Of a stretch of 64,000 nucleotides of DNA, positions 44,108 to 56,930 are shown in pieces. Below the pieces are notes generated by a model. It was not told where the DNA came from. It worked only from the letters and a program-made list of their open reading frames with translations, and did no database searches. Both the position numbers and the translations under genes were made by a program. The DNA comes from Haemaphysalis longicornis. Taxonomy: Eukaryota > Arthropoda > Arachnida > Ixodida > Ixodidae. The DNA lies in assembly GCA_013339765.2 (NCBI GenBank), contig CM023457.1, positions 53,965,745 through 54,029,744 of the forward strand, written 5' to 3'. The stretch's first letter is position 1, and each line of letters opens with the position of its first letter.

Positions 44108-44770
44108 CAGCCGCCCGGCCAAAGTGAAGCAGAAGCAGCGCTATAGTTGTATATGCCCACAGCCAAATCTAAACGTTTAGGTACGGTGGCAATGTTCATA
44201 CTTGTCAAACTTGTTGAACATGAACAAAACAGTACGCAAATGTGAGGCAGAAAATCAAAGCATAAGTGATATTTTCAGTGTTCTTTTATAAACAATTCAT
44301 GGATGCTTGGTTTATGAGATAGCAAATGAAATACTACATTCACTGCATTCACTCTCTCGCCTGCTGTCGCGCGCGCCAGTATAGCTTCTGGCGGCATTTT
44401 AAGAAATCAAACGGCAACAGTTACGAAAGGTTCCACTAGATTGGTTCCACGTTCCGCTTTGAGCGCACGTGGAGTAGGGCAACGTGGTTTGATATACGTT
44501 GAAATAGGGTGCCTCGATTCCCGCGCGTCTCCGCCGTAAGGCAGCGCTGGGATGGAGGCACCCGGCCTGGAGCATGGGAACACGGTAAATATAATTGGCT
44601 TAAGCAAAACTACATAGTCTTTACCTTAAGAGGAGCGTGATAGAAGAGGAACAGCATGAGTGGTGAGAGGAAAGCGAAAGGAGGCATTTACTTGCCAAAT
44701 GATGAGGAAAGACTATTGTCTTTTGTCGACATTTGCAACCAAAGGAGCAGATACATGGCCATTTTTCCCG
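44108..44770 (+). repeat. Duplicated block, copy 2
   Basis: Partner of 42105-42780, about 2 kb away in the same orientation, with the SINE and MITE insertions between the copies. Confidence 0.7.
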
Positions 44771-45129
44771 TGCGCATGCTGTGCAACGTGCGCACAATTG
44801 GAACTGAGCGCGCACTGAATGTTTGTGTTTTATTCTGCTTCTCGCCCAAAGTAAGTGTCGACTTCATGTAGAGGGCCCTACAGACTTTCCGCTTCCCCTG
44901 TATACTCTTTCCTTTTCTACCCTACTCTCCCCCCCCTGTAATACCATCCCCTGTACTGCATAACAAGAGAATGTAGCCTGCGACTTGGTCCAACAATTTC
45001 CGCAGTGCAACCTTTCTCTTATGCTTGGTAGTGGGGACACTGTACACGCAACTTGAATGCCAAATACGAACCCACTTAAAGCAACCTACTCGGACGTCTA
45101 AAGGATTCAGGTATATACCCATATCGTAC
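44771..45129. other. No feature seen
   Basis: Short domain-free frames. On the minus strand it would be the intron after the candidate exon 45130-45333. Confidence 0.35.
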
Positions 45130-45333
45130 TTTATACGTGATTACGTGATCGCAGACCCTATCCTGCGCCTGGCGCTGGCCGAACAGCAACAATGACTCCA
45201 CCCTGAAGCCAACCTCGCCACTGTATGCGCCTGCACCACCGCGTGCGAACGTAATACGAGCGTCACTGGTCGTGAATGGCACGCCCTCAAAGTCAAATGT
45301 TGCGAACAAACAATGCGTAGTTACGATAGCATG
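45130..45333 (-). CDS. Candidate internal exon, unknown protein
   Basis: On the minus strand an acceptor (GCTAAAAG, ending 45334) and a donor (AAA|GTACGA) enclose exactly 68 open codons. The peptide contains HAIVTTHCLFATFDFEGVPF, then GEVGFRVESLLLFGQ, and looks like ordinary globular protein sequence. There is a TAA in the same frame just before the acceptor, as expected for a true exon start. A possible earlier exon (about 45773-45897, donor AAG|GTAGGC) exists. I do not recognise the family. Confidence 0.3.
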
Positions 45334-48300
45334 CTTTTAGCGATTTCAAAACAAAAACATTTCAAAGTAATTAAAGAGCACAGAATGTATGAGTGGCATA
45401 TAGACATGGGCCAGTAAATAATATGTGCTTAGACGATTATAATGCGAAAGTATAGGCATTCCATGGAACCCTCCACTACAGCGGGTCCCATCCCAGGTGT
45501 ACCTTTGGGTGTATGAATCAATGAACAGAGAAAATGTTTAATGAAGACAGGTGTGAACTTCCCAGAATTCGAAATTATCATTATTGCGGTTACTTATCAC
45601 TTAATTTTCATCAGACGCCCTGACCTTGCCGCTGTGCTTACGAACTTCCCATGCCTACATAGATATGCTCTAAAGATGCCTGTTTGCAAAACAACTTATA
45701 AAAGACCTTAACGTCTAAAAAGCAGTCACTTTTACCGTCACAAAGTGCAACTTCAATGGTACGCCTACCTTCATTGCGTACGTGACTGCTGTGTTGAAGC
45801 TATGTGGAAACATTTTGTGCGTAAAGTGGTGAACTAGTGACACCGGTAATTTTGATCGCATTGCAACCATCAAAACGCACGCACGTTGGAATAACACGCA
45901 TGATGCCCTTAGTTAACAGAACGCACACATTCATCGCAGCGCAGAGTTCCTCGAATTAGGTCGCGCTCATATGTTTAGCTGATATGAAGGACCGCCAAGT
46001 ACTGAAGTTAGGTTTACTTCTGCAGTATCTTGACAACTCTTCGAAAAATTTGCGCCTGAGAATTCTGGGGAAACATTAGTCCAACATAATTTCGGTACAT
46101 ACACAAAAATTTCTGTTCATCCCAACACGTGCACAAGGGTATTTAACGACTGTTTGGAAAATAGATTCTTCGAAACATCTTATAACAGCATGTATACCGC
46201 TGACACGTTGCTACGATTACACTGTCCGATCCCGTACAGTCTTTGACATGTCGCACAAGGAAAGAATTGACAGGCTATCTAATATTGCCATCACTATGTC
46301 CCCGAAGCAACCTTAAAAAAGATCCCCAGAAAGGGTAAATTTATAGTTGTGCGCCACCAGACAGAATGCTCCCACTAATATCGTCTTACGTCAAAATTGG
46401 GACGTTATCTTGAACTGTTACTTTCACGCTTTAAAGGCCTCGTCGAACACGGTGTCATGCTACCACTCCACTGCATTGCTCTATTCATTCTTTCACATTC
46501 CATACACTTGGAAATAAGGATGTACAAAAAAACATTAATCACTCCGAGTTGGTTTTTAATCTTCTACGACAAAAATATCCATTCATTTGTTCCCCATCCA
46601 ACACCGAAGTAGTAACACCTTCAGCGGATATTGTACACATTTTCGGTATTTTCTGACGAGGATTCGTGCCAGCGCTAATTGTTTTGCTTGTGCAACGCCG
46701 CCTGTATTAACATTGCCTGACGCGTCGCGCGCTTTTCAATGGGAAGGGTAGGGACGCTTAGTTCAGGCACTGATCCGCTATGTGGCGCGTGCCGGCGGAC
46801 ATCTCGCCTTAAGTCACTGCTCGCGAGTTGCGAACGCTGCACCCACTTCTACGACGTGTGTCTGTCAGCTTGCCTGTTGGGATTCAAGGGCCATTTCACT
46901 AACATCTTAGCCGCGACGGGGCGCTAGTTCTGTGGCGCACTGGGGATCTCGTTCCACGTGTCGCTCGCTTCATACTTGCTGCATTTTTCCAAAGATAAAG
47001 ACGGAGGCGGACTGAAATAGTGTAAGAACATACTGATTGTCGGGTAGACATATAGCTAACAGAAAAACGATATTTTCGGATGGGGCAGCCATTATTTTAC
47101 TGATATTTTTCTTTCTGGAGTATTTAGAGAAGAAAAAATTGCGTGCACGTTTTTTGTTCAGGCGCTCACTTGTACGATTACTTTCCATTAATATCACGTG
47201 CTTGTAAACTTCAGAAAATTATAGGAAACAAAAGGATAAGCAGCTGGGATCCCGCCACGCTGTCCGGGCGCTTCTAGTACAGTCCTCAATTTTAGAAGTG
47301 CGTACCGATGCGGAGTGCGAACAGTGGGGTCAAAACAATACCTAAATGCGGAGGGGATAGAGGTGGGATGCCCCACTCAGAAAATTTCAGGGCCTGTGAT
47401 TCGAGTAGATAAGCGCGCAAAGCCGGCATCAGCCTGCGGCAGCGCAAGGGATTTTGCTTCGTGACAAAGGAAGTTTTATCAGTGACAGACCAAGACAGAC
47501 AGGCATGGTGAAAAACAAGAAGGCGTAGGAGCGCCGCCTCGGGAACGCTAAACAAACTTTCACTATTTTACATAGTTTCCGAGAAGCGGCGCTGGCTGGC
47601 GGACACGAAAGCACGCTGGAAGGCTACAGAGCGGGGAAGGGTAGGAGAGAGCAACAGGAGAGTGGCTGTTTGGCCATTTTTCGCTCACGCGTTAGGCATT
47701 GTTTATACAGGCGGCGTTGGCTTGTGTGAGCAATTTCCTGCATGCTTTAGTAGCCACTTTCTGTGGAAATGCTTTCGTTTTAAGGATAAAGTCATGGTAT
47801 GCGCACACTGCGATATTTTTAACTTTTTAGAGTCGGCGAATCTGCCACACATTCCTGAAAGCTAGATGAGCAACTTTGTTTTTCAATGTATGTTTCATTT
47901 TATTTTGCATTTTACCGCCAGAAACTACACCTGGCCTTTGTAGTGCGCTAGAGTGGACGACATTAGATTAAGTGAATCACGGGGTAATTTATAAGCCCAA
48001 ATGAAACCTCGGTGGACACCGGCGTTTTGTTTTCAACCCCCATCCCAAAAACATCCAAATCGATGGAACCCGCGTAGTCGGGGTACACAGCACTGCGCAT
48101 TAAAAAAAGCCCACTTAACACTTTTTAATGCGTCTTCTAACCGCAGAAGTAGAACATCCGTATTCGCCGCCGATCAAGTATGTTTTGTTAGTGAAAGACA
48201 ACGGATGTTTGCTAGTTTGTTAGTTCATCTAAGGATGCGGGAGCTTTTTGAGGTAGCTGTTTTCAACGCGCCATTTGTAACATGAATTTTATTATAACCT

Positions 48301-48619
48301 GCCCGACACCCCGGAAGTCGCGAAAGACAAAAATATTATCTTGACGTATTCGAGCACAGTGCAAACAAATGTAAATGTGTAACTAACCTTCTGTGTAGGC
48401 TCTGAAAAAAGTATGTGACGCCCTTTGGGGAAGGAAGGTCGTTGAAACGTGAAGCTTTCTCCGATACCAATGGAAAGTATACATTCTTACGACAACGCTA
48501 AGCTAATCGAATGTAATGTTATGATTTTGCACGTATTAGCTTGTGATTGGGTCGTCTAAACGCGCTGCCTCGGTTAACTCACCAGTGTCGTTGATTTATG
48601 GTTTCCATTGGTCCCATTG
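45334..48619. other. No gene called
   Basis: AT-rich DNA with short frames. The frame 48001-48285 has 94 codons with no domain. No RNA gene or repeat boundary was recognised. Confidence 0.35.
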
Positions 48620-49443
48620 GTCACGCAGACAAAATACATGTTTCTTTCATTCGAAACATTGCCTCGTTAGACTCATACTAACACCATTCTTGACGTAAAC
48701 TTCACTCAAATAAACTATATAATTATAAAAAAGGGAATGCCCACGCCACCCACTAGCTCATTTCCCGCGACATAACCTATGATGTCATACGTGCCTGCTG
48801 TGCGGTAGGCTGAGGCCATCGAAAGCAAACGCAAATCAGGCAGAGCTTATCAGCTTGCCGAACGAGCTGTCTGCGCTTAAATTTAGAGCACATTCTTTTA
48901 ATAGCAGTAAGAATGGTTGGATAAACAGTGGAAGTTGCCAAAGCACACGTAAACAAAAACGTACCGATGCGTACTGCTATGGGAACTCTGCATAGCACTG
49001 CGGCGCTTTGGGGTTGTCTCATACACACTGGCCGATTGGCGTAAGCGACGGTGTCTTACGTGACCATATTTGTCGAGCGAACACAATGTTTCACGAAACG
49101 AATGCTATCTACTTCAAGGAAAACAAGCCACGTACAAATACGGTCAAAAACAAAGCAAAAGGAGAAAACGGCCCGCTGCGGTATGGTGGCGCCATCCAGG
49201 TTGACTAACGGTAAACAAGTCTCCGCTTTACACCAAGTTTAGCTTGAAAACCCATTCTTATGATCTCATTGCAGACGTCCTTAGAACACACGGTTTGTCG
49301 GGAGAATCAGAATTTTCCCGTAAATTGAATAATTTCGCAGTGAATAAAGCATCGTTTTGCTTCTGGACAAGCGCTGGGGGCACTATAAACCAAGAAATCT
49401 TTAGAATAAAACAAACTTGTATTTTGTCTGGATGGCCCCTTTA
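48620..49443. mobile_element. THAP-family MITE, short copy
   Basis: The left end carries CACGCAGACAAAATACATG, then TTCATTCGAAACATTGCCTC. The right end is the complement of AAAGGGGCCATCCAGACAAA. Interior matches 20042-21562 without that copy's insertions (ACCTATGATGTCAT, GATTGGCGTAAGCGACGGTG, TTGTCGAGCGAACAC). Non-coding, about 820 bp. Confidence 0.7.
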
Positions 49444-50389
49444 GGCGTGCGGCGTTATCAACGTGCTATCTTTAGTATCTATCTATAGCCTGTCTATAGA
49501 TATTCTATTTATATGCTATCTATAGCCTGTTAAAGAATGCTCTCACCATATCAACGCTGAACCGTATGACGGTAACTAGCATTTGTCTCTTACGACGGAA
49601 CCCGTTATGCATGCGAAGAAATCACATTGTTTGCGGGATGTGTGATTGATTGCCCCTTGTGAAAACCCACTGTGTAAAGTTGTTTTTCTACAGTGAGGTT
49701 GGATATCCTGCAGTACTTTTTTCCGGCAGCGCGACGACTGCGATATCGAAAGATTAGCTTTAAAAACTTCTCTCATGGCAGGAGTATTTCTGGTGGTGTT
49801 ACCAAAGGCTACCATAGGAGTATTTCGTCTTCATGGCACGTTAGAAAAATTTAGCGTGGTACTGACTTGCCGGCAAAACTTTAAATGAAAAACGCACCCT
49901 ACCTTGCAGTAGCGTTCTTGATTGAATGAAACCACATCACCAAAAAGCCCCATTACTAAAACCTTATAGCTCCGTTAACGCGCCCGTATGCTCCCTGCAT
50001 AGCACTTCAGTTCTGTGGGGGAGGGGACTGTAAGGCTCTAGAACTTACTTCCTTTTGCGATCGCGTCTCCTCACACCCCGTTTTATTTTATTTAAAAGCG
50101 CTGGTGTCTCAGTTTCTGAGACATAGCAGGAGTCAGGGCAGGCGTTCAGCACAAAGAACAGTTAAACGAAACACATGATTACGCAACTATTATTGAAATT
50201 ACTCAGCACCGTGTCTGCGCACACGCCTATCAAGTTCATTCCATAAATCCACCCTCCGTGAAAAAAAGGAAAACCTGAAACAATCAAGAGTTTACCTGGA
50301 TCAGACCGTCGAGTGTGTACTGCGAGCAGAAGGGGCAACAAAAGAAATGGGCTGCAGGAGGGTTGCAAGCTGAGCTAGTTGGAAAGACA
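49444..50389. other. No feature seen
   Basis: TATCTATAG-type simple repeats at 49470-49530; otherwise nothing. Confidence 0.4.
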
Positions 50390-50715
50390 TTCTTGGATAA
50401 AACCGGCCTGAACTCAAACGAAGACGAAGGAAGTGTACTACAAGGACAGCCGCTGGATCTTATGGCCAAAACTAGCCTCAGGCATTACAACAAAGGAACC
50501 CTCCTTGTCCGACTCAAGCACCCCAAGCTCACCGCTTGCGAGGTGGTCAACTAGGGAAGACATTGGGGAACGCTAAACGGGTTTTTTATCTCGCCCAACG
50601 GCCTCCATGCAGTCACTTATGCACCTGTTTCGTTCATTGTCCAGAACTTGAGCGGCTGTCCTTGTGGTACACTTCCTTCGTCTTCGTTTGAGTACGCGCT
50701 GGTTTTATCCACGAA
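50390..50715. repeat. 65-bp inverted repeat, 196-bp spacer
   Basis: 50390-50454 is the near-exact reverse complement of 50651-50715 (core AAACGAAGACGAAGGAAGTG). The left arm lies in a 79-codon frame (50315-50554), which I do not recognise. Confidence 0.75.
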
Positions 50716-50949
50716 GAAATGGGCGCCGTAACACCCGAACCCGTTTGAACTATCTTATGCACGAGGATGACGCGGTCACAAATGTGCGCAGTTGTTCGAG
50801 ATACTGCAAAGATAAAACAATGTGCTTTCGAATAACGGGGGAGAAGATGCCGGTCATCGCGACAAAAAAAAATGAACCTGATTGCTTTTTTTGTGTCCAG
50901 ATTCTAACTTAGCTATGTGGTGTTTGTAGTGGGGTGATTAAACAACCGA

Positions 50950-52857
50950 GCCATATTCAATTGTAGGCCTGTCCAAGGTTTTATAAGCTGTCAGTTGGCT
51001 TTCTTTGGTGTAGTTTCTTACCGTACGTCTGATATACTCAAGTTTTCGAAGAGCTTTGTTACAGATTGTTCCGACAAGATTGGGCCATTTTTATTGGTTG
51101 TTATCGTTACACCGCTGTACTTAATCTCCATAATACGTATTGGACTCACATCTTCATTCAAATAAGTAAAAGGAAGGGGTTGTTTCTTGTTTGAAAAAGT
51201 CACGGCTACAGTCTTTTTGAAATTGATGGACAATTGCCAGGTTTCTCTCCAGTCACCAAACAATAAAAAACATTGTTTGTTTGTTTTGTTTATTTATTTC
51301 CATAAACGTACACCGTTATGGCTAAAAATAGGGTAAAAAGTTGCACTCAACAACTCGACGGAGCCCTACATTCACGCCACCTGAGCGTGTTCGTTTGAGA
51401 TCGTGTTAAAGATAACACAGTCGTGAGCATACATTTGAAGCTTTACTGGAATGTCACCAATTATTTCTGCTACGCCACTTAACGAAATATTTAACAAGAA
51501 ACGACCCCGCAGCACTGAGCCTTTATTATATTTGGAATACCGTCCGAACCGCAACTTCTCGTAGCGTCGAGATTTAATATCAGCTTCTGTAATCCGGAGC
51601 AGATGGCTTCAAAATTAGGAAGAGCGGCTAGATTGCTGCACGCAGAAAATGGAGGGTTGGTGTGGTTATGGGTAAAAAAACGATTTGAACTAATTTTTAA
51701 AGGCACCCGCGCTAGTTTTAGGATGACAACCAGATTGGTTATCAAGAATAAACGAAGGTGCAGGCCTTCTCGCTCTACAGGACCTGGATGGGTTATACTG
51801 AATACAATTTTCCCACAGTATTATTAAAGTAAAACTCTTGGCGTCCTTGTTTTTAGCTCTTACGTTATGCTTAACCGTGCTAAGTAAAGACTCGAAATGA
51901 CGATACCTCCGTAACCGCCCAATGCGACAAGTGAACTAAATTACTTCTCAACTATACCATGGGTGTCTAAGGCTCCCTTTGATCTATTTTGGGGCACACT
52001 GCTTCGACAGGCATTCACGCACAGTATCGGATAATTTAAGGAGCAGCGTGTCTACATTGCAGATTTCGCTACGGGTCCAAAATTCCATCTTTTCCATCAA
52101 AATTCCATCAATAAAGTCTTTTCCAATCCAATGAGGGTTAATTGCAGAGTATGGAAGTATCGTCAGTTTTAGAAAAAATTTACAACAGTTTTGAACTCGG
52201 GTATTTGGGAGGACACGCTATGTTCAACGCAACTTCAACACCTTTGTCGTCATATCAACATTCAACGGCTTCACATTTTACTCGGTGGGACAACACTTGG
52301 TAGTCCACAGATATGTGTTCTAATATTGAATCTTCGCGCGTTACACAAACAAGTCGAGTTAACCTAAATGAAATAGCCAGGTTGATCAGAGAAGCGAAAA
52401 GTGTCCTATCGTGGCCATTTCAGAAGCAAGCTCCAGTAAACGCAAGGGAGTTTTAAATCGCTAGATAACAAAAATTTACATTCGTGCAACTTATCTTTGA
52501 CAAGGTGATCATTACAGCACGAAATATATCATCGCTGTTAGGAGGGCGATAGGGAGCAGTAACAGCTATTACAATACTTAGAATGTATATTTTGCAACAA
52601 ATAGATTCTGTGCCTGGAAGCTCAGGTAATAAAATAAATTTAAGTCTTGTTGTAATGAAAACTGCTAAACCACCCCCGCGGCCAACATTCCGGTCTTTCC
52701 GAAGAAGTCCATAACCAGCACGTAGAATTTCGCTGGTCATAACACAATCATTCAGCCAAGTCACAGTGAGGGAAACAATTGATGGATTGTGGAATTTTGC
52801 TAAACAGTTGAAAGCTTCAAATTTATTGAGTATACTACTTCCATTTACATTGAGCAC
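50950..52857 (-). mobile_element. CR1/Jockey-like LINE, degenerate
   Basis: Four minus-strand pieces occur in the right order. The endonuclease N-terminus (52857 down: LNVNGSSILNKFEAFNCLAK, then SEILRAGYGLLRKDRN, GGGLAVF, YRPPNSDD) has TVTWLN where TETWLN is usual, so the catalytic Glu is Val. The reverse transcriptase follows: NLDATRSCGSDGIPN (about 51570), PVKLQMYAHDCVIF (YADD changed to YAHD, about 51420) and WQLSINFKKTVAVTFSNKKQ with KYSGVTITTNK (about 51150). Large internal deletions and frameshifts. The element is dead. Confidence 0.8.
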
Positions 52858-54255
52858 AGTTGTGTTCTGACCGGAACGTCAATCAGCACTCCCTGAAACA
52901 GGAGCGAATGAAGCTATATATGTTCATACCAGACGCTTGCGCACAAACCAATTGCACGGAAGCCGGGGGCATAGAGGCTGACAGCACCGAAAGTCAATGC
53001 GCTGCAACCTTGATCAGTGTCGAACATGTAAGGAACACCGTCGATCACTGAGTCGTATTTAAGTTTACGTTCAGCAGCATTCTTAAACTTATCTTGCAAA
53101 TTCTACTGCCATGCCCTAAGTGCCAGCCGCAACCGTGCATAGTAGTCCTCATTGATATATATCTTAGATCATTTAAGTTTTCGGACGTCATTCAAGATGA
53201 CGAATTTTGACCTGAAATCTAGTAATTTGATGATTGTCGTACAAAGTTTACGCCCTTTTCCTGCTTTAGGTATATTACAACGCTATTCCTAAAACTATTA
53301 ATGACGCGGGCGCCGCTGCGTACCTGAGAGGCTCTTGCTGCGTTCTAATATTGCGCCATAGCTGACGCTCCCATTGCATCTGTCAAACGCTATTTGATCT
53401 CATGCAGCTATACTAAAGCACCGATCTCAAGCATCCATGCTACTTTAGTATTCGGGAATCTGTCTGCGCAATCTTCCTTGCCTTCCATGTTTAAAAATCA
53501 TAGACTAGTGACGAGGTGCTCTTTTGGTTAGAAATACTCTTTGCTGCAGTGTATTGGTATAGTTAAATGGTTATGGGCCAACTCAACACTCAGACAAGGC
53601 AACGTTTTTGCGATGATTCACAGCATCCGGCCTCCGCAGGGACGAGCTTTAACAACAGGTAGGTTTCGGATGGCTGAGTTGACGCGGTCCGCGGCCGCAT
53701 GACTCTTAAACCAGTGGCGTCAATGGGGTCTGTATTTGCCATAGTTGCTGGCGAGTAAACACGCCTGTGTTGTCAGCTGTAGAAGGACTATGCCAATGGC
53801 ATCACCGCTTGCACAGCTGCAAGCAAGCGCGGTGAAAGCTTAGCCCGTTGTGCGCAACAGAGCAAACGTTTTGTGCAACACAAGTGACGTTAGGGAAGAG
53901 TGAAATATCGCACTGTAACTTAACGCGGCCACACTCCCCGAGCGGATAAGGCGGCTTGAATAACACACAAACTGCCGCTTTTATTTGTACTTCCGAAACG
54001 TGAGCCGGCTTATTGACTACTACAGGTCTTCACTATTTCAACTATTGCGAAATTCGAATTGCACAGAAAGGCGTCAACACAACTGTGAGGGTATGCAGCT
54101 GAATCAGTGGCGAGTTTATTGGTATGGGTTGTGATTCAAAACGAGTGAGAGCTGTTTACATTGCATAAGCAGAACTTTACATTTTATTCCGCTTACTTTT
54201 CTCTCTTTTAACCACACACATAAATGCTTCGGTTTTTCCGACAGGGGACAACGAG
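52858..54255. other. No gene; upstream DNA of the secreted peptide gene
   Basis: Short frames only. The part near 54100-54255 is the candidate promoter region. Confidence 0.4.
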
Positions 54256-54262
54256 TATATAA
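54256..54262 (+). promoter_or_regulatory. TATA box of the secreted peptide gene
   Basis: TATATAA in GC-richer local context, about 30 bp before a plausible start site near 54290, with a strong donor at 54331 downstream. Confidence 0.55.
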
Positions 54263-54289
54263 CGCTGGGGCCATTCTCTGGGGAGGTAC

Positions 54290-54330
54290 TTCGGAAAGAA
54301 GAAATCTGTAGTGAAGACCTTCAAGTTCCG
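54290..54330 (+). other. 5' UTR exon of the secreted peptide gene
   Basis: A short leader exon is inferred from the TATA box and the donor CCG|GTGAGT at 54331. It would splice to the acceptor TTTGATTTTGCAG ending 55030. The leader has no ATG. The start coordinate is approximate. Confidence 0.5.
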
Positions 54331-55076
54331 GTGAGTTGACGGCTTTTTTTAGTCCGTAGAGGATGAAAGTTTACATGGCTAAGTATTATTGGTATATAGA
54401 ATGAGAATTAAAAAAGCCCTAAAACAGCGAATTTCGGAGAACGAGTAAAACGCAAAATCTCAAGCATGTTGAAAAGTCTAAAGGGTCTTGGAAAATTTCT
54501 TTTGTGCGTTTGCTGTGGAATTATATTCATACACATCTTCTTTAACATTACCTTATTTGCCAAACCGATAGCACTGCTTGGGAATGGGGAATTAACTTTT
54601 GTCGATGTGGTGAGCAACACAGGAAGCAAAAATACGTCACTTTCAATTGGCGCACAGCGCTAAGCTTGCTAGAGAATGCAAAAGCAGGGAGGGCGCGAGC
54701 ATCTGTTTCTTAGTCTTGTGCACTGAATTACAAATTTTGGGCAGATTTTCATTCGAATAACCTTTGTCTCTGGTTACCCTAACGTGCTAAAATAAAGGAC
54801 TACCACCTTTATAAGTTATACCGCAGCACTCCACGATATTGTTTGGATCAGCCAGAGTATTTAAATTCAGGGCCGCATTCGTTTGTAACTGACAAATCTC
54901 TGGCCAACATTATTTCATGCACGAAGGACAATATCCTTAGTTCATAAGCACCTATTAGTGCAAATAGCACTAATAATATGTTTCACTGTCCTTGAACGGC
55001 TCCCGAATGCACATGCGTTTGATTTTGCAGAAAAATCAATCCTCGATTCATTTGCCGGTAATCGCAAAGGTGAAAA

Positions 55077-56875
55077 ATGAAGATTGTCTTGGCTGTCGGA
55101 TTGGCTCTTCTCTTCAGCGGTAAGTAAACGGGGCAATTGAAAAATGGCCATGCTCTGGCAGATATTACCACCGACTTGTTCAAATTGAGTGAATTTGGGG
55201 AGTGGGTGGAACAAGGTGTTGAATGTAACGTAATGACTCGCACCAAGCTCCTATAGTTACAGGCAAAATATTTGGAATAGTCTGTTCTCGCACAAATACC
55301 TGTGTAATAGGAATTTTTTCCTCTAAAAGCTACAACTCCGTGAAAACAGGAATAACTTGTTGTGTCATAATAATATTTGTGAACCGAAAATGTGATTTTG
55401 GCATGGATTAAAAATATTTACTCGCACAAAAAAGTAGGAACATATGTTCTTCCGTCGGTCCTAACGAGACGTTAATTTCTTGAATAAAAGTTTCTCTTGA
55501 AAGTGCTCCGATTCTAGTAGTAGTTTCCAAAATATATGATTTGTGTGAGCAGATGATAATTACCGATGCAAACACCTTTACTGACATTTCAACAATTTCC
55601 GAGAAAATATCCGGTGAGAGCGTGAGCAAAGGTAACGTCCGTTTGAAACATAGCTTAACTACATCTAAGGTTTATAACAATAGCGCAAAGATTTTGCCTG
55701 TAATTGTAAAACCTACGAATGCCTAGAAAAGTAAATACGGTAGTTGAACCCAATGACTATTCATGTTATATATCCTCCATGTTGGTGAGAAATAAGTCTT
55801 AAGACATCAATTCACTTTCGTAGATGTATAATCTGTTTTTTCCCTAAGGTTAGACAAAAAATATTGCAAGAAAACTTCAATGCCACCAAATAGTGAAAAT
55901 ATTGGCGTAACATGAGCGCAAATGCTTATTGCTTTTGTTTTCGATGGATATTTAATCTCTGCGTTTGAGTTTTATCATGAAAGTTCCAGAACGCATGCAG
56001 GGCTTCCTATTAATCACATTCTAAAGGGCTGTTTTTGTAACGGGTGCAGGTGACTTGCGCTGACTCTTAATGAGAGTGTACATTTCAAGTTAAATTTGTC
56101 GTTTTGGTAAATTTTTCAAGATATCCCAGCCGTTCAATAAATTTAAAGCTAGAATCATAGCTTTTAACGAAAACCACGCCTTTCCTACCGGTATTCTAGA
56201 GTTCAGAGTCCTGCTCCACAACCCGTAAATAAAATTGTATCATTTAGTTTATTGATTATCACATTTAACGCGCCGACGCTACACTGCCGAGGAGGTGCGC
56301 CGTAGTGGAGAGTTCCGGATTAATTTTGACCACATGGAGATCTTTAATGTGCGTCGAAATCTCGACCTCAGAGTAGTAAAAGCAGCCGCCCCAGCCGGGA
56401 ATACTTGAGCTCGGCAGCACAATGATTTAGCGACTGAGCCACCATGGCGGGTGTATCAGTTAGTATCAGTTCCAACTACGTACAGCAGTTCACCGAAGAA
56501 GCGTGGTAGAGATAACTGCGCGTCGAACCTTTTCGGATATGTAATAAACGAGTTAGAAACGTTCAAAAATTTCAGGCAATCTGGTGAAAAGACACGGATG
56601 GTGACACATGCGTCCTGCGGTTGCAAGTGACGCGAAGAATGCGGTGCAATCCAGTCATATTTAACGCAACATCTGCCGAGACAGGAGCAATAAAACGTGG
56701 ATATGTAACAACTGCCACTGTCTATGGTTATTATGACATAATTTGGCTGAGATAACGTAAACGCGGCATTTGTGACACTGATAATTGCGTTAGCTTAGCC
56801 GTATGCATAAACTGAAAGACTTTTCAACTTCTCTACTTACCTATAATACCGAAAATATTTAAAGCGAAAACTTTG

Positions 56876-56930
<55 letters not shown>

